64,000 bases of DNA from JALZKA01 sp033856515 (GTDB taxonomy: Bacteria > Actinomycetota > Thermoleophilia > Solirubrobacterales > 70-9): the NCBI GenBank assembly GCA_033856515.1, contig JAWVEY010000040.1, positions 11,598 to 75,597 on the forward strand, written 5' to 3'. This document shows positions 16,482 through 25,406 of the stretch, one piece after another (position 1 is the first letter of the stretch; each line of letters starts with the position of its first letter). Under the pieces are notes generated by a model. That model made no database searches. It saw only the letters and a list, made by a program, of their open reading frames with translations, and was not told where the DNA came from. The translations under genes and the position numbers were made by a program.

Positions 16482-17941
16482 CTCAGACTCTTCAGGACGT
16501 CTGCGTTCGAGCTCGCGCTCTCGAGGTGACGGCGGACGATGCCGGCTCCCTCGGGCGCGACCACCTCGGAAAGCTCGGAGCGAAGGCGTCGAAGCCCTTG
16601 CATCTCCTCCTCGGAGAGGATCTTGTCGTCGCCGACGGCCCGGCATTCGCCGAAGACGAGAGCGGGTGAGATCCCCTCGGCCGCAAGCGTCGGGTCGAGC
16701 GTGATCAGCGACGTCTCCGTAGTGGTGACGGCCTCAAGAGCCTCCCCCTCGTCGCCAAGCGTTGTCGCAACGACGGTGAGGGTGCCGGCGTCCTCCTCGG
16801 CGAGCGCGCGCCCCGAACCGAAGAGGCGCTTCACGTCGTCGACGCCCTTGGCCGCCACGGCAAGCCTCGAAAGCGAGTCGCAGAGGAGCACGGCGTCCGC
16901 CCCCTTCGAAGCCTGTTTGCGGGCCCGCTCGACTGCCGTGCGAGCGACCTTCACCTGTTCTGAAGGCGAGAGATCGGCCGGGGCGAGAGCCAGGTCGGCC
17001 GATGGGACCGCCTCGGTCCAAGCCGGGGCCTCCTCGGGGCGCTCATCGATCAAGAGAACAGTCAGTTCGACCCCGTCGACGCTCGCGAGTGCCTGAGCGA
17101 GGTCACGCAGGAGCGTCGTCCGACCGGCGCGCGGCGCGGCCTTGACGAGGACGCGCTGGCCGAATGCGAGCGGGGCCAAGAGGTCCGCCGCGCGCACGAG
17201 CCCGCTTGCGTCAGCGGGAAGCTCGATGCGGCGTGAGGGCGGGGCGGGCGTGAGCGAATCGAACGGGTCGGCCTTGGCAGCGCCTCCGCCTCCTCCTCCT
17301 CCTTTCTTCTTCGGCGTTGGCGCATCGACGGGCGGCTCGCCGTTCACGAGGTTGACCCTGACGAGCGCACGATGGCGCTCGCCGCGACGGGGCGCGCGGA
17401 CCGGGCCGGTGACCTCATCGCCCTCCTTCATCTCGCAGCGGCGAACCTGCGAGGCGGAGACATAGACGTCGTCGTCGGAGCCCTCGACCGACAGGAACCC
17501 GTGGCGCTGGCGCGTGATCTCCAGCGTGCCGGTGATCTCCTCGGTCTCCTCGTTCTCCGGCGGCGGGCCGCGCTCGTCGCGATTGTCGCCGCCGAGCTTC
17601 TCGCGATTGCGGCCACCTCCGCCTCGTCCGCGACCTCCACGGTTACCGCGCCGGCGTGCTGCTGGCTTGCGCTCGGCGGGAGCATCGCCGGCAGGGGCGT
17701 CGTCGCCAGCGCTTGCCTCAGGCTTGTCGTCAAGGACCTTCAGCTCGTCGGTCTTCGTCTCGGGGTCTACCTTGGAAGCCTTACGGCGGGGCCAGCGCGA
17801 ACGCTTCTTCTTGCCGCCGGCCTGGATCTCGGCGATCAACTCGTCACGGCCGAGCATGCGGTAGCCGTTCACGCCGACCTCCGCAGCCTTCGCGTGCAGA
17901 TCGGCGAGGTGAAGCTGTGTTAGGTCCTCGGTCTCAGCCAT
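16478..17941 (-). CDS. rho: Rho-type transcription terminator, divergent, with altered P-loop
   Basis: Domain order is that of Rho: an N-terminal Rho_N helix bundle (about 7-40), a basic/Gly-rich insert (43-125), a cold-shock RNA-binding domain (about 135-205: GTLEITRQRHGFL, DDVYVSASQVRR), then a RecA-like ATPase core (about 235-460: AADLLAPLAFGQRVLV, VLLIDERPEEAPAW, LLCDSLSRLA). The Walker A reads APRAGRTT, with Arg274 where Rho has the ATP-binding Lys (GKT). The Q-loop region is shortened, and the R-loop block (GSRMDEV..EEFKGTGN in Rho) is replaced by EGEALEAVTTTETSLI. It may be an altered or non-translocating Rho. Its function as a terminator should not be assumed. Confidence 0.8.
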   Translation of the reverse strand: MAETEDLTQLHLADLHAKAAEVGVNGYRMLGRDELIAEIQAGGKKKRSRWPRRKASKVDPETKTDELKVLDDKPEASAGDDAPAGDAPAERKPAARRRGNRGGRGRGGGGRNREKLGGDNRDERGPPPENEETEEITGTLEITRQRHGFLSVEGSDDDVYVSASQVRRCEMKEGDEVTGPVRAPRRGERHRALVRVNLVNGEPPVDAPTPKKKGGGGGGGAAKADPFDSLTPAPPSRRIELPADASGLVRAADLLAPLAFGQRVLVKAAPRAGRTTLLRDLAQALASVDGVELTVLLIDERPEEAPAWTEAVPSADLALAPADLSPSEQVKVARTAVERARKQASKGADAVLLCDSLSRLAVAAKGVDDVKRLFGSGRALAEEDAGTLTVVATTLGDEGEALEAVTTTETSLITLDPTLAAEGISPALVFGECRAVGDDKILSEEEMQGLRRLRSELSEVVAPEGAGIVRRHLESASSNADVLKSLS

Positions 17942-18021
17942 GGGCTCGGCAATCTAACCGAGCAGGAGTCCTTGAGCGCTTTAGCGCGAAACCGGCAGGT
18001 GCCGTTAGGTATCTACGAGAG

Positions 18022-18717
18022 TCAGCTGGACTGGACTGCGCGTGCCTCAACGAGGGCCTTCAGCCACTCGCCGAACTCGGGGCGGGTCTCCCAGTCGGCC
18101 TTGAACTTCTCGGCTCCCTGGGTGGTGAGCGGGTGGTCGAGCATCTGGCGCAGCACCTTCGCCGGGACCGTCGCGATCTCGCAGCCGAGCTTGGCCGAGG
18201 TGACCACGTGCTCGGGGTGGCGGATCGACGCGGCGATGATCTGCGAGGTGACGCCACCCGCGCGGAAGCAGTCCACGATCTCCTTCACGACCGCGGTCGA
18301 GTCGACGGAGATGTCATCCAGTCGGCCCATGAAGCACGAGACGTAGGTCGCGCCCGCGCCCGCCGCCAGGAGGGCCTGGTTCGGTGAGAAGACGAGGGTC
18401 ATGTTCACCGGAATGCCGTCGGAGGTGAGGGCGTGGGACGCCTCCAGGCCCTCCTTGCAGAACGGGACCTTGACGACAACGTGCTCGTGGAGCTCAGCGA
18501 GCGCCCGACCTTCGGCGATCATGCCCGGGCCGTCCTCGGAGACAACCTCGGCCGAGGTGGGGCCGTTCGCGAGGTCGCAGATGCGCTTGATGATGTCCCC
18601 GGGGTCGCCCTCTTCCTTCGCCAAGAGCGATGGGTTCGTGGTTGCCCCCGCAAGAATCCCCCATTTCGCGATCTCCTCGACCTCTGCGACCGATCCGGTG
18701 TCGATGAACAGCCTCAC
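18022..18717 (-). CDS. tal: transaldolase (fructose-6-phosphate aldolase-like subfamily)
   Basis: Class I Schiff-base aldolase of about 231 aa, i.e. the short Tal/FSA type. It starts RLFIDTGSVAEVEEIAKWG with GATTNPSLLAKE. The Schiff-base lysine lies in VVVKVPF (about 80-86). NMTLVFSPNQALLAAGAGA and FMGRLDD complete the barrel, and the C-terminus carries QMLDHPLTTQGAEKFKADW. It would transfer a dihydroxyacetone unit in the pentose phosphate pathway, or act as an F6P aldolase; sequence alone cannot separate these. Start is GTG at 18717. Confidence 0.9.
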   Translation of the reverse strand: MRLFIDTGSVAEVEEIAKWGILAGATTNPSLLAKEEGDPGDIIKRICDLANGPTSAEVVSEDGPGMIAEGRALAELHEHVVVKVPFCKEGLEASHALTSDGIPVNMTLVFSPNQALLAAGAGATYVSCFMGRLDDISVDSTAVVKEIVDCFRAGGVTSQIIAASIRHPEHVVTSAKLGCEIATVPAKVLRQMLDHPLTTQGAEKFKADWETRPEFGEWLKALVEARAVQSS

Positions 18718-18787
18718 GAGTCCTCCACTCCTATTGCTCTCTATTGCTTCCAGGCGTCTGATTCGAGCTTACGCCTCGAAGCGGCGG

Positions 18788-20497
18788 TCAGGCGGTTTTT
18801 GCGGGGTCCACACCCTCAGCCTCGGCCTCGACGAGCCAGGCTTCCGCGGAGCTTGCGACTTCTTCGCCGGTCCAGCCGAGCTCGCCACCGAGCACCTCTG
18901 CAATGGGGCGCACGGCCTCGGCGGTTCGGAGCTGGGGCGCTGCGAGGATGCCGAGACGCGTCCGGCGCAAGAGAACGTCGGCGACCGATCGCGCCTGCTC
19001 GTAGCGCGCGGCGACCAGGACCTCGGCCATCAGGTCTGGCATCCCGTCGACGATCGGCTCACCCAACCCGCCCTGCTCCCCTGCCATGCGCAGCAATTTC
19101 GCTGAGAACTGCCCGTAGCGGAATCGCAGGAGGTCGGCCGTACGGTCGTGGTCGGCAACACCGAGGTCGCCCAGGGCCGCGAGGTCCTCGTCGGAAGCGG
19201 GCATGCCGAGCGGCAGGTCGGCGGTCCGGCACGGCGCCTGACGCCCTTCGCGCTCGACCATGCGGTCCACCACCTGCTTCGCCATTCGCCGCCAGGTCGT
19301 GAGCTTGCCGCCGGTGATCGTGAGCATCCCCGACGATGTCTCATAGAGCTCGGCCTTCCGCGAGATGTCGACCGACTTGCGCGGGTCGCCGGTGGAGATG
19401 AGCGGCCTCACGCCCGCGTAGGAGCCGGTGATGTCGGCTCGGTCGAGATCGGTGCCGAAGAACGCGTTGGCCGCATTCAGCAGGTAGTCAATGTCTTCGC
19501 CCGACGGTTCGATGTGGTCGAGCTCACCTTCGTAATCGCGGTCCGTCGTGCCGATCAGCGTGCGCCCGTACCACGGCAACGCGAAGATCGTGCGGTCCTC
19601 GCCCGCAGGGACGATGCACGCGGCGGTGCCGATATCGAGCTCGTCCTGCGAGACCGTCACATGCGTGCCGCGGCTGGGCGCGATCTTCGGCACCTCGGCC
19701 TCATCGTGGATCTCGTCCGGGCGGATGCGATCGGCCCACACGCCGGTCGCGTTGATCACGTTCTGCGCCGCGACATCGAACGTCTCGCCCATCGCCGTCT
19801 CGCGGCATGAGACGCCCGTGGCGATCCCGTCCTTCTCGACGAGCTCAGTGACTTCGACGCCGTTCAGCGGCACGGCGCCGAACCGCTCGGCCTCGCCCAG
19901 GATCGTGAGGACCAGCCGTGCGTCATCGGTCTGGCAGTCGTAGAAGAGGTAGGCCTCGCGGGGGTCGAGGGTGGCCAGGGCCGGGATGAGCTCCGACGCC
20001 TCGGCGCCCGGAATCGTGCGGTGGCGGTCCGGCGCCCAGCGCTCTGGATCCGGCATCGCGTCCGAGCCCTCGCCTCGGAGCGCAGCCTCCTTCCTCCGGT
20101 CGCGACGGGTGCCGACCCGGGTGGTGGCCATCACGTCGTACATGTTGAGCCCGATCCCGATCAGGCGGTTCTTCTTGCCCTCCCCCAGGCTCGGCACCAG
20201 GAACGGGGTCGGGTAAACGAGATGCGGGGCCATTTCGACCATGAGCTGGCGCTCGAGCAGCGCCTCTCGGACGAGACCCAGGTCGAAGTTCTGGAGGTAG
20301 CGCAGGCCGCCGTGGACCATCTTGGACGACCGGCTCGACGTGCCCGACGCCCAGTCGGCCCGCTCGATGATCGCCACCGAGTACCCGCGAGACGCGGCGT
20401 CGAGCGCGACGCCGGCGCCGGTGACTCCGCCCCCGATGACGACCACGTCCCACTCCTCGGCCTGAAGGGCGTCAAGGGCGTCTTTTCGGGAGAGCAT
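18788..20497 (-). CDS. glpD: glycerol-3-phosphate dehydrogenase, FAD-dependent (GlpD)
   Basis: Membrane-associated flavoenzyme that oxidises sn-glycerol-3-phosphate to DHAP and feeds electrons to the quinone pool. The FAD dinucleotide-binding motif is VVVIGGGVTGAGVALDAASRG (about 18-38), followed by GTSSRSSKMVHGGLRYLQ. IIGTTDRDYEG-type and AGVRPLIS blocks lie in the substrate domain, then ITGGKLTTWRRMAKQVVD. The C-terminal DAO_C domain ends in VEAEAEGVDP. At 569 aa it is full length. It lies 9 nt after the nitroreductase stop, so it may be read through from the cobalamin operon. Confidence 0.94.
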   Translation of the reverse strand: MLSRKDALDALQAEEWDVVVIGGGVTGAGVALDAASRGYSVAIIERADWASGTSSRSSKMVHGGLRYLQNFDLGLVREALLERQLMVEMAPHLVYPTPFLVPSLGEGKKNRLIGIGLNMYDVMATTRVGTRRDRRKEAALRGEGSDAMPDPERWAPDRHRTIPGAEASELIPALATLDPREAYLFYDCQTDDARLVLTILGEAERFGAVPLNGVEVTELVEKDGIATGVSCRETAMGETFDVAAQNVINATGVWADRIRPDEIHDEAEVPKIAPSRGTHVTVSQDELDIGTAACIVPAGEDRTIFALPWYGRTLIGTTDRDYEGELDHIEPSGEDIDYLLNAANAFFGTDLDRADITGSYAGVRPLISTGDPRKSVDISRKAELYETSSGMLTITGGKLTTWRRMAKQVVDRMVEREGRQAPCRTADLPLGMPASDEDLAALGDLGVADHDRTADLLRFRYGQFSAKLLRMAGEQGGLGEPIVDGMPDLMAEVLVAARYEQARSVADVLLRRTRLGILAAPQLRTAEAVRPIAEVLGGELGWTGEEVASSAEAWLVEAEAEGVDPAKTA

Positions 20498-20506
20498 TGT
20501 GTGGTT

Positions 20507-21016
20507 CTAGTCGAGGTAGGTGACGACATCGGCGGTCTCGGGGCGCTCCGGAGCCGACTTCGGTTCGAATACCTCGCCCAGGTGGAGCAGGCCGACGAAG
20601 CGCTCGGAGTCCGGCACGCCGACGGCTTCGAGCCCGGCTGGGTCGCGCAGGACGTCCGGCGTTCGCCAGTAGCCGCCGAGCCCGCGCGCGTGGGCCGCGA
20701 GGAGAACGATGTATGCGGCGACAGCGGTCGAGTGGAGATCCTCCTCGTCCTGGACGGCATCACCGGTCTTTGCCGAAGAGACGACGATGAGCGTTGGCGC
20801 GCGGTCGAGCTTCGCCGCTGCCTCGGCGCCGGCGGCAGCCTTCAAGCGCTCCAGCGCGTCCGGTCCGATGACCCGAAACCGCCAGGGGACGGTCAGGTTG
20901 TGGTTTGGCGCCCACGAGGCGAGCTCGAAAAGCTCGCCTAGGACCTCTCGCGACACAGGGTCCTGCCGGTAAGCCTTGTGCGTCCGGCGGGTGCGAATGG
21001 CGGCTTCAACGTCCAC
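20507..21016 (-). CDS. nitroreductase-family flavoprotein
   Basis: 169-aa FMN-dependent oxidoreductase of the single-domain nitroreductase family. The start VEAAIRTRRTHKAYRQDPV gives the FMN phosphate-binding RRT, and ASWAPNHNLTVPWRFRVI resembles the YdjA/TdsD subgroup (AP-N-PW-F). GLGGYWRTPDVLRDP and LLHLGEVFE complete the fold. Start is GTG at 21016, 21 nt after the S-component/toroid gene, so it is probably co-transcribed with the B12 operon. BluB, which makes the lower ligand of B12, belongs to the same superfamily, but the motifs here look like a generic nitroreductase. Confidence 0.85.
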   Translation of the reverse strand: MDVEAAIRTRRTHKAYRQDPVSREVLGELFELASWAPNHNLTVPWRFRVIGPDALERLKAAAGAEAAAKLDRAPTLIVVSSAKTGDAVQDEEDLHSTAVAAYIVLLAAHARGLGGYWRTPDVLRDPAGLEAVGVPDSERFVGLLHLGEVFEPKSAPERPETADVVTYLD

Positions 21017-21037
21017 GCCGCTAACCGTAGTTGGCGA

Positions 21038-22897
21038 CTAGGCCAGAGAGCGTCGGTAGTAGACGACGCCGCCTGCGACCAGGACGGCCAGAACGCCGCC
21101 ACCGATGCCAGCCTTGGCTCCGTCCGAGAGCCCGCTGCCATCTTCGGCGTCCGGCTCTTCGCCCTCTTCCGCGACCTCCTGTGGTGAGTTTGTTTCGCTG
21201 GGCGAAACGTTTTCACCACGGGCGGTCTCTGCTTCCGAGGCGCCGCCTCCCCCTTCGTCCTGGCCACCCTTATTGCCGTCACCCTTCGATCCCGAGCCTT
21301 CGCCTCCGTTCCGCGCTCCACCCTCGCCGCCCGGGCCCTCCCCCGTCCTGCCCGGCCCATCTGAACCCTCCGGCGATCCCGCCCGGCTCCGCGGCGCCCG
21401 CGCCACAGCCCCGAGTGGGAACGGCCGCCGCGACACCGCGGTGAGCGCCTGCGCCGTCACCCACACAGGGGTCTGGTCGGACGCCCCCGAGTACGAATAG
21501 TGCCCATCCCCCGCCTGGCGCTTGGCGAGGTAGGAGACGCCCTTCGAGGTCGCCGACCCCGAGCCGTGCGCCGCGACGAGTCCCTGCACCGCCCAAGTGG
21601 TCGACTGCGAGTTCACCACCCCGCCCGCGAGGGTCCAGCCTCCATCTCCCTTCTGGATCTGGGTGAGGTAGCGGGCGCCGTCCGAAACGGCGGACGAACT
21701 GCCACCCGCCGCCGCAAGGGCCTGCAGGGCTGCGCCGGTCGAGTCTGCTTCAGAGCCGCGCCCAGGCGCGAAGCCCCAGCCGCCGTTCGCGTTCTGCGCG
21801 TCCCGCAGCCAGTCGGCCGACTTGGCGACATCACCCTGGCTGGCCGCGCGCAGCGCCAGGATGCCGAAGGCCGTGATGTTCACCTGGCCCTCCCAGGAAC
21901 CGTCGCCTGAGCGCTTCGAGCGCAGCTGGGCGACCAGGTCGCGGCCCTCGAACGAACGCGAATTGATCCCGGCGCCCTCGAGAGCGAGGATCGTCCGCTC
22001 CAAGTCGGTCGCTGACGTGATCCGCACGTTCCGCAGGAAGTCGATCGGCGAGTCGCCGCCACTCTCCACATCAAGCGGGTTGATGCCCGCCGCCTCCAGC
22101 CCGAGCACCGCCCATGTGGTCATCGCCGCGGACGAGGGCTGGCCGGGCGTCGCCGCGAAGCCGCCGTCAGAATTCTGCGTGCGTTCGAGCCAGGCCCTGC
22201 CGCTGCTCACATCCGCTCGCGCCTCGGGAGCGCCCGCGAAGCCCAGCGAGACGACCAATGCGGCCAGCGCGACAGGCAGAGCCCCGGCCGGATGCCACGT
22301 GAACTCGAGCCGGTCCCGGAAGCGGGCGATCATCCGCACCAGCGCCGGGCCGGCGGCAAATGCGATCGCGAAGTTGCCGGCCGCATGCGCAAGGTTGAAC
22401 GGGACACCTCGCGCCGAGAGTGCGAGATAACGGTCGAGCGACTGCTCGCCTCCGTAGGTGACCATTACCGACAGGTCCAGGAGCGCACCGTAGAGCAGGC
22501 CCATCGCACCGCAGGCCAGCGCCAGCCAAAGACGTCCGAGATCCCGGCCGGCGGCCACGGCGAGTCCCCCGCCGGCAAGCCCAGCGAGGCCCCATCCCGC
22601 CATCTGCCAGATCGTCCACGGACCCTGCCCGAGCCAGATGTTGGAGATCGGCGCCGCGAGCGCGCCGACCATGAACCCGGGCGGTCCGCCAAGGGCATAG
22701 CCGGTGAGGAGCGCGACGTCCGTGGTGCCGACGACGTTCGGGATCGGGGCGAGCACCAGCCGCGACGCGACGGCGAGCGCGGTTAGCGAAGCGACCAGGG
22801 CGACGACCCGCGAGCTCGGCCGCGAGCGCTCGAACCACGCCACACCCACTCCGATGACGAGGAGGATTCCGAGCGTGGTCGCGAGGCGGAAATCCAT
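21038..22897 (-). CDS. fusion: ECF transporter S-component + extracellular alpha-toroid (transcobalamin/prenyltransferase-like repeats) + C-terminal TM
   Basis: The 619-aa protein has three parts. Residues about 1-195 are six membrane helices with ECF S-component character (IPNVVGTTDVALLTGYALGG, GPWTIWQMAGWGLAGLAGG). A further helix at about 205-223 leads out. Residues about 229-492 are six or more alpha-alpha repeats with QNSDGGFA, RSGDGSWE, QNANGGWGF, QKGDGGWTL and QAGDGHYSY turns. That is the squalene-cyclase/prenyltransferase toroid, the fold also used by the alpha-domain of transcobalamin and intrinsic factor. A Gly/Glu/Ser linker (500-590) ends in a second anchor (594-613) and a short basic tail. 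I use the ATG at 22897, which shares a base with the ecfA stop. The riboswitch and ECF context suggest corrinoid binding and uptake. Confidence 0.85.
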   Translation of the reverse strand: MDFRLATTLGILLVIGVGVAWFERSRPSSRVVALVASLTALAVASRLVLAPIPNVVGTTDVALLTGYALGGPPGFMVGALAAPISNIWLGQGPWTIWQMAGWGLAGLAGGGLAVAAGRDLGRLWLALACGAMGLLYGALLDLSVMVTYGGEQSLDRYLALSARGVPFNLAHAAGNFAIAFAAGPALVRMIARFRDRLEFTWHPAGALPVALAALVVSLGFAGAPEARADVSSGRAWLERTQNSDGGFAATPGQPSSAAMTTWAVLGLEAAGINPLDVESGGDSPIDFLRNVRITSATDLERTILALEGAGINSRSFEGRDLVAQLRSKRSGDGSWEGQVNITAFGILALRAASQGDVAKSADWLRDAQNANGGWGFAPGRGSEADSTGAALQALAAAGGSSSAVSDGARYLTQIQKGDGGWTLAGGVVNSQSTTWAVQGLVAAHGSGSATSKGVSYLAKRQAGDGHYSYSGASDQTPVWVTAQALTAVSRRPFPLGAVARAPRSRAGSPEGSDGPGRTGEGPGGEGGARNGGEGSGSKGDGNKGGQDEGGGGASEAETARGENVSPSETNSPQEVAEEGEEPDAEDGSGLSDGAKAGIGGGVLAVLVAGGVVYYRRSLA

Positions 22898-24531
22898 CAA
22901 CGCTCACCCGCCGCTGCCCGCTCCCGCAGGAGCTCCGCGCCGCGCTCAGGGGTGATCGGCCCACCCGCGCCGAGCGCCCGGGCTACCTCGGTCGCGAAGT
23001 ACCACCCGCCCGAGAGGATCTCTTCGGCGGTGCCGTCCGCCAGCACCTCGCCCTCACCCATCAGGACCACGCGTTCGGCAAAGGTCGCCGCGAACTCGAC
23101 GTCGTGCGTCGCGACAAGCACGGCGGAGCCCATGCGAGCGAGATCAGCAAGCCGGCCGGCGAGCTCATGCTTTCGCGCCGTGTCCATGCCGCGGGTCGGC
23201 TCATCGAGGCAGATGAGGCCGGGCATGGCCCCCTCGGCGCGGCCCGCCATGGCGATCGCCAGTGCAAGCCGCTGGCGCTCCCCGCCCGACAGGTCGCGGG
23301 GGTCCGCATCCACGGCTCCCGCCAGCCCGACGGCGGCGAGCGCGGCCTGGCCCTCGGGACCCGGCAGCTCGTCGCCGACCTGCTCTCGCACGAGAAGGTC
23401 ACCCGGGGCCTGAGGCACGAGCGCCCATCCAGCCGGCGCGTCGGCCTTGCCCTTTCTCGCGTCGGCCAATCCCGCGATCCCGCGCAAGAGCGTAGATTTG
23501 CCCGCCCCGTTCCGTCCCATCAGCGCAACGACCTCGCCGGGCTCGATGCGAAGCGAGAGATCGCGGATCACCTCGTGCGGCCCCTCGCCATGGTCGAGCT
23601 CGACCCAAAGCCGCTTTACGCGCAAGGCCTCACCCTCCCCCTTCCGCGCGAGAGCAGAGTTGCTCGCGCTATGCGCGACTAAGTCTGCACTCGCGGGGCT
23701 CCCGCTCGATGCGCCCGCCAGGCGGGCGCGGGCCACCTTCACACTCACCGGTGCCGGGCGCATTCCGGCGCCGTCGAAGAGGCGCGCGAGCGGCGTCGCC
23801 AGCGCGGCGTCCGAGTCGAGCGCCCAGTCGAGGTACGCCGCGGGCTCGCCGTCGAAGGCGATCCTTCCCTCCGCCATCGCCACGACCCGGTCGGCGGCGG
23901 CGAGGCAGCGCTCCAGGCGATGCTCGGCGAGGATGATCGTCGTGCCCCACTCCTCGTTCAGGCGGCGGAGAAGCCCGATCAACTCGTCGCCTGCCACAGG
24001 GTCGAGCTGGGACGTCGGCTCGTCGAGCAGGACGAGCCGCGGCCGGCCAACGAGCGCGGAGGCGAGCGCGACGCGCTGGAGCTCGCCGCCTGAGAGCGTC
24101 TGGGTCGAGCGGCCGAGCAGGTGGGCGATTCCGAGAGCAAGGCTCGCCTCCTCGACCGCGCGTGCCCTGGAAGCGGCGGGCTCTCCCGCGATCTCCAGCG
24201 GCAGCTCGAGCTCGCCTCGCACCGTCGCCGCAACGACCTGCGTCTCGGGATCCTGCGCCACCAAGCCAACGGCGCCATGAAGCTCGGCTGGGCCGTTCTC
24301 GGAGAGGTCCAGCCCGCAGACGGACGCGGAACCGGCCGCCTCGCCGCCGTGGAAGTGAGGGACCAACCCGCACGCGGCCCTCAAGAGTGTTGACTTGCCG
24401 GCGGCTGACCGGCCCGCGAGGACGACGAACTCTCCGTCCGCGACTCGCAGGTCGACGTCGCGAAGCGACGGAGCGGCCGCTCCCGGGTAGCGATACGAGA
24501 AGCGACTGAAGTCGACAACCGTGCCGCTCAT
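22897..24531 (-). CDS. ecfA: ECF transporter ATPase, fused EcfA-EcfA' (two ABC domains)
   Basis: Energising ATPase of an ECF vitamin transporter with both nucleotide-binding domains in one 544-aa chain. Domain 1 has Walker A GRSAAGKST (40-48), signature LSGGE (146-150) and Walker B LVLLDEPT (166-173). Domain 2 has GRNGAGKST (339-347), LSGGE (414-418) and LICLDEPT (439-446). All are intact. A 60-residue linker joins the two domains. The ATG at 24531 overlaps the ecfT stop (ATGA), and its stop overlaps the S-component start. Confidence 0.93.
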   Translation of the reverse strand: MSGTVVDFSRFSYRYPGAAAPSLRDVDLRVADGEFVVLAGRSAAGKSTLLRAACGLVPHFHGGEAAGSASVCGLDLSENGPAELHGAVGLVAQDPETQVVAATVRGELELPLEIAGEPAASRARAVEEASLALGIAHLLGRSTQTLSGGELQRVALASALVGRPRLVLLDEPTSQLDPVAGDELIGLLRRLNEEWGTTIILAEHRLERCLAAADRVVAMAEGRIAFDGEPAAYLDWALDSDAALATPLARLFDGAGMRPAPVSVKVARARLAGASSGSPASADLVAHSASNSALARKGEGEALRVKRLWVELDHGEGPHEVIRDLSLRIEPGEVVALMGRNGAGKSTLLRGIAGLADARKGKADAPAGWALVPQAPGDLLVREQVGDELPGPEGQAALAAVGLAGAVDADPRDLSGGERQRLALAIAMAGRAEGAMPGLICLDEPTRGMDTARKHELAGRLADLARMGSAVLVATHDVEFAATFAERVVLMGEGEVLADGTAEEILSGGWYFATEVARALGAGGPITPERGAELLRERAAAGER

Positions 24532-25406
24532 CGCCGAGCACCTCCAACCAGGTGCGGGATCGCGGCCAGCGCCGGGAGCGCGAGCACGAGGGCGACACCG
24601 AGCGGATCAAGCCCGAGCTCGATTCCCGGATAGGACTCGTACGTCACCGCGCCGGCCCCGACGCATACCGCGGCGAGGCCCCAGACCGCTGCGGCCGCGA
24701 ACCAGAACCCTGCATCCACCGGCGAGCGCGGAAGCTTGCGGGCGCGGCCGGGGGCGGTGCCCGCATAGCCGCGAAGCTCCAGCGCAGCAGCGGCATCTAC
24801 CGACCGGTCGAGCGAGCCGGCCACGAGACGGCGGACGAGGGATGAGCGGGAAACGGGGGCGGCGGCCGGCCCGCGGAGAGCAGCCCCGTCTCGGAGGCGC
24901 GCGTGGTCGGCTGCGGCGAGCGGCACCAGGCGGACGACGAGAGTCGCCGTCAGCGCTGAACGCCTTGCGATTGGCCGCAAGAGTCGAAGGACGCGGTCGG
25001 GGTCGACGGCCGCGGTGAACACAGCGAACGCGGCGATCACGATCGCAACCCGCAGAGCGAGAATCCCGCCCTCGGCGATCGCCTCCGCGGTGACGTCGAC
25101 CGTGCCCAGCACCGGCAGGTCGGGACCTCGGACAAGGACCGTTTCTCCGCGCTGCGATGCGATCGCGTTCGTCACGATCATGAGGACGCCAAGCCAGAGG
25201 GCGAAGCGCGCCGACACGGCCAAAGCGCGCCCCGTTCCAGCCAGGAGGCCCGCGAGCACGACGGCCAGCGCGTCAGCCGCCAGTACGACCGGGTGCGAGA
25301 AGGCGAAGGCGACCGCGACAAACGCGCCAAGGTAAGCGCTGGCTGCCAGCGCGCCGGCGCGGCCCATCGGCGTTCGCCGGGGCACGTAAGTCAGGGCGGC
25401 GATCAC
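24528..25406 (-). CDS. ecfT: ECF transporter transmembrane scaffold EcfT
   Basis: Membrane coupling protein of an ECF transporter, 292 aa, with four to six hydrophobic helices. The two Ala-Arg-Gly-type coupling motifs that contact the ATPases appear as the RDGAALRG (about 195-202) and LELRGYAG (about 235-242) segments. The CbiQ-like features ALRVAIVIAAFAVFTAAVDP and RLVPLAAADHARLRD are present. The start is GTG at 25406 (VIAALTYVPR), overlapping the lipoprotein stop as GTGA; the open frame further upstream is antisense overlap. Its place between a DUF4430 lipoprotein and the ATPase makes it part of the B12-regulated operon. Confidence 0.88.
   Translation of the reverse strand: MIAALTYVPRRTPMGRAGALAASAYLGAFVAVAFAFSHPVVLAADALAVVLAGLLAGTGRALAVSARFALWLGVLMIVTNAIASQRGETVLVRGPDLPVLGTVDVTAEAIAEGGILALRVAIVIAAFAVFTAAVDPDRVLRLLRPIARRSALTATLVVRLVPLAAADHARLRDGAALRGPAAAPVSRSSLVRRLVAGSLDRSVDAAAALELRGYAGTAPGRARKLPRSPVDAGFWFAAAAVWGLAAVCVGAGAVTYESYPGIELGLDPLGVALVLALPALAAIPHLVGGARR

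Noticed and set aside
20507..21016. BluB (5,6-dimethylbenzimidazole synthase)
   Set aside because: Context is suggestive, but the sequence has YdjA-type nitroreductase motifs and is short (169 aa).
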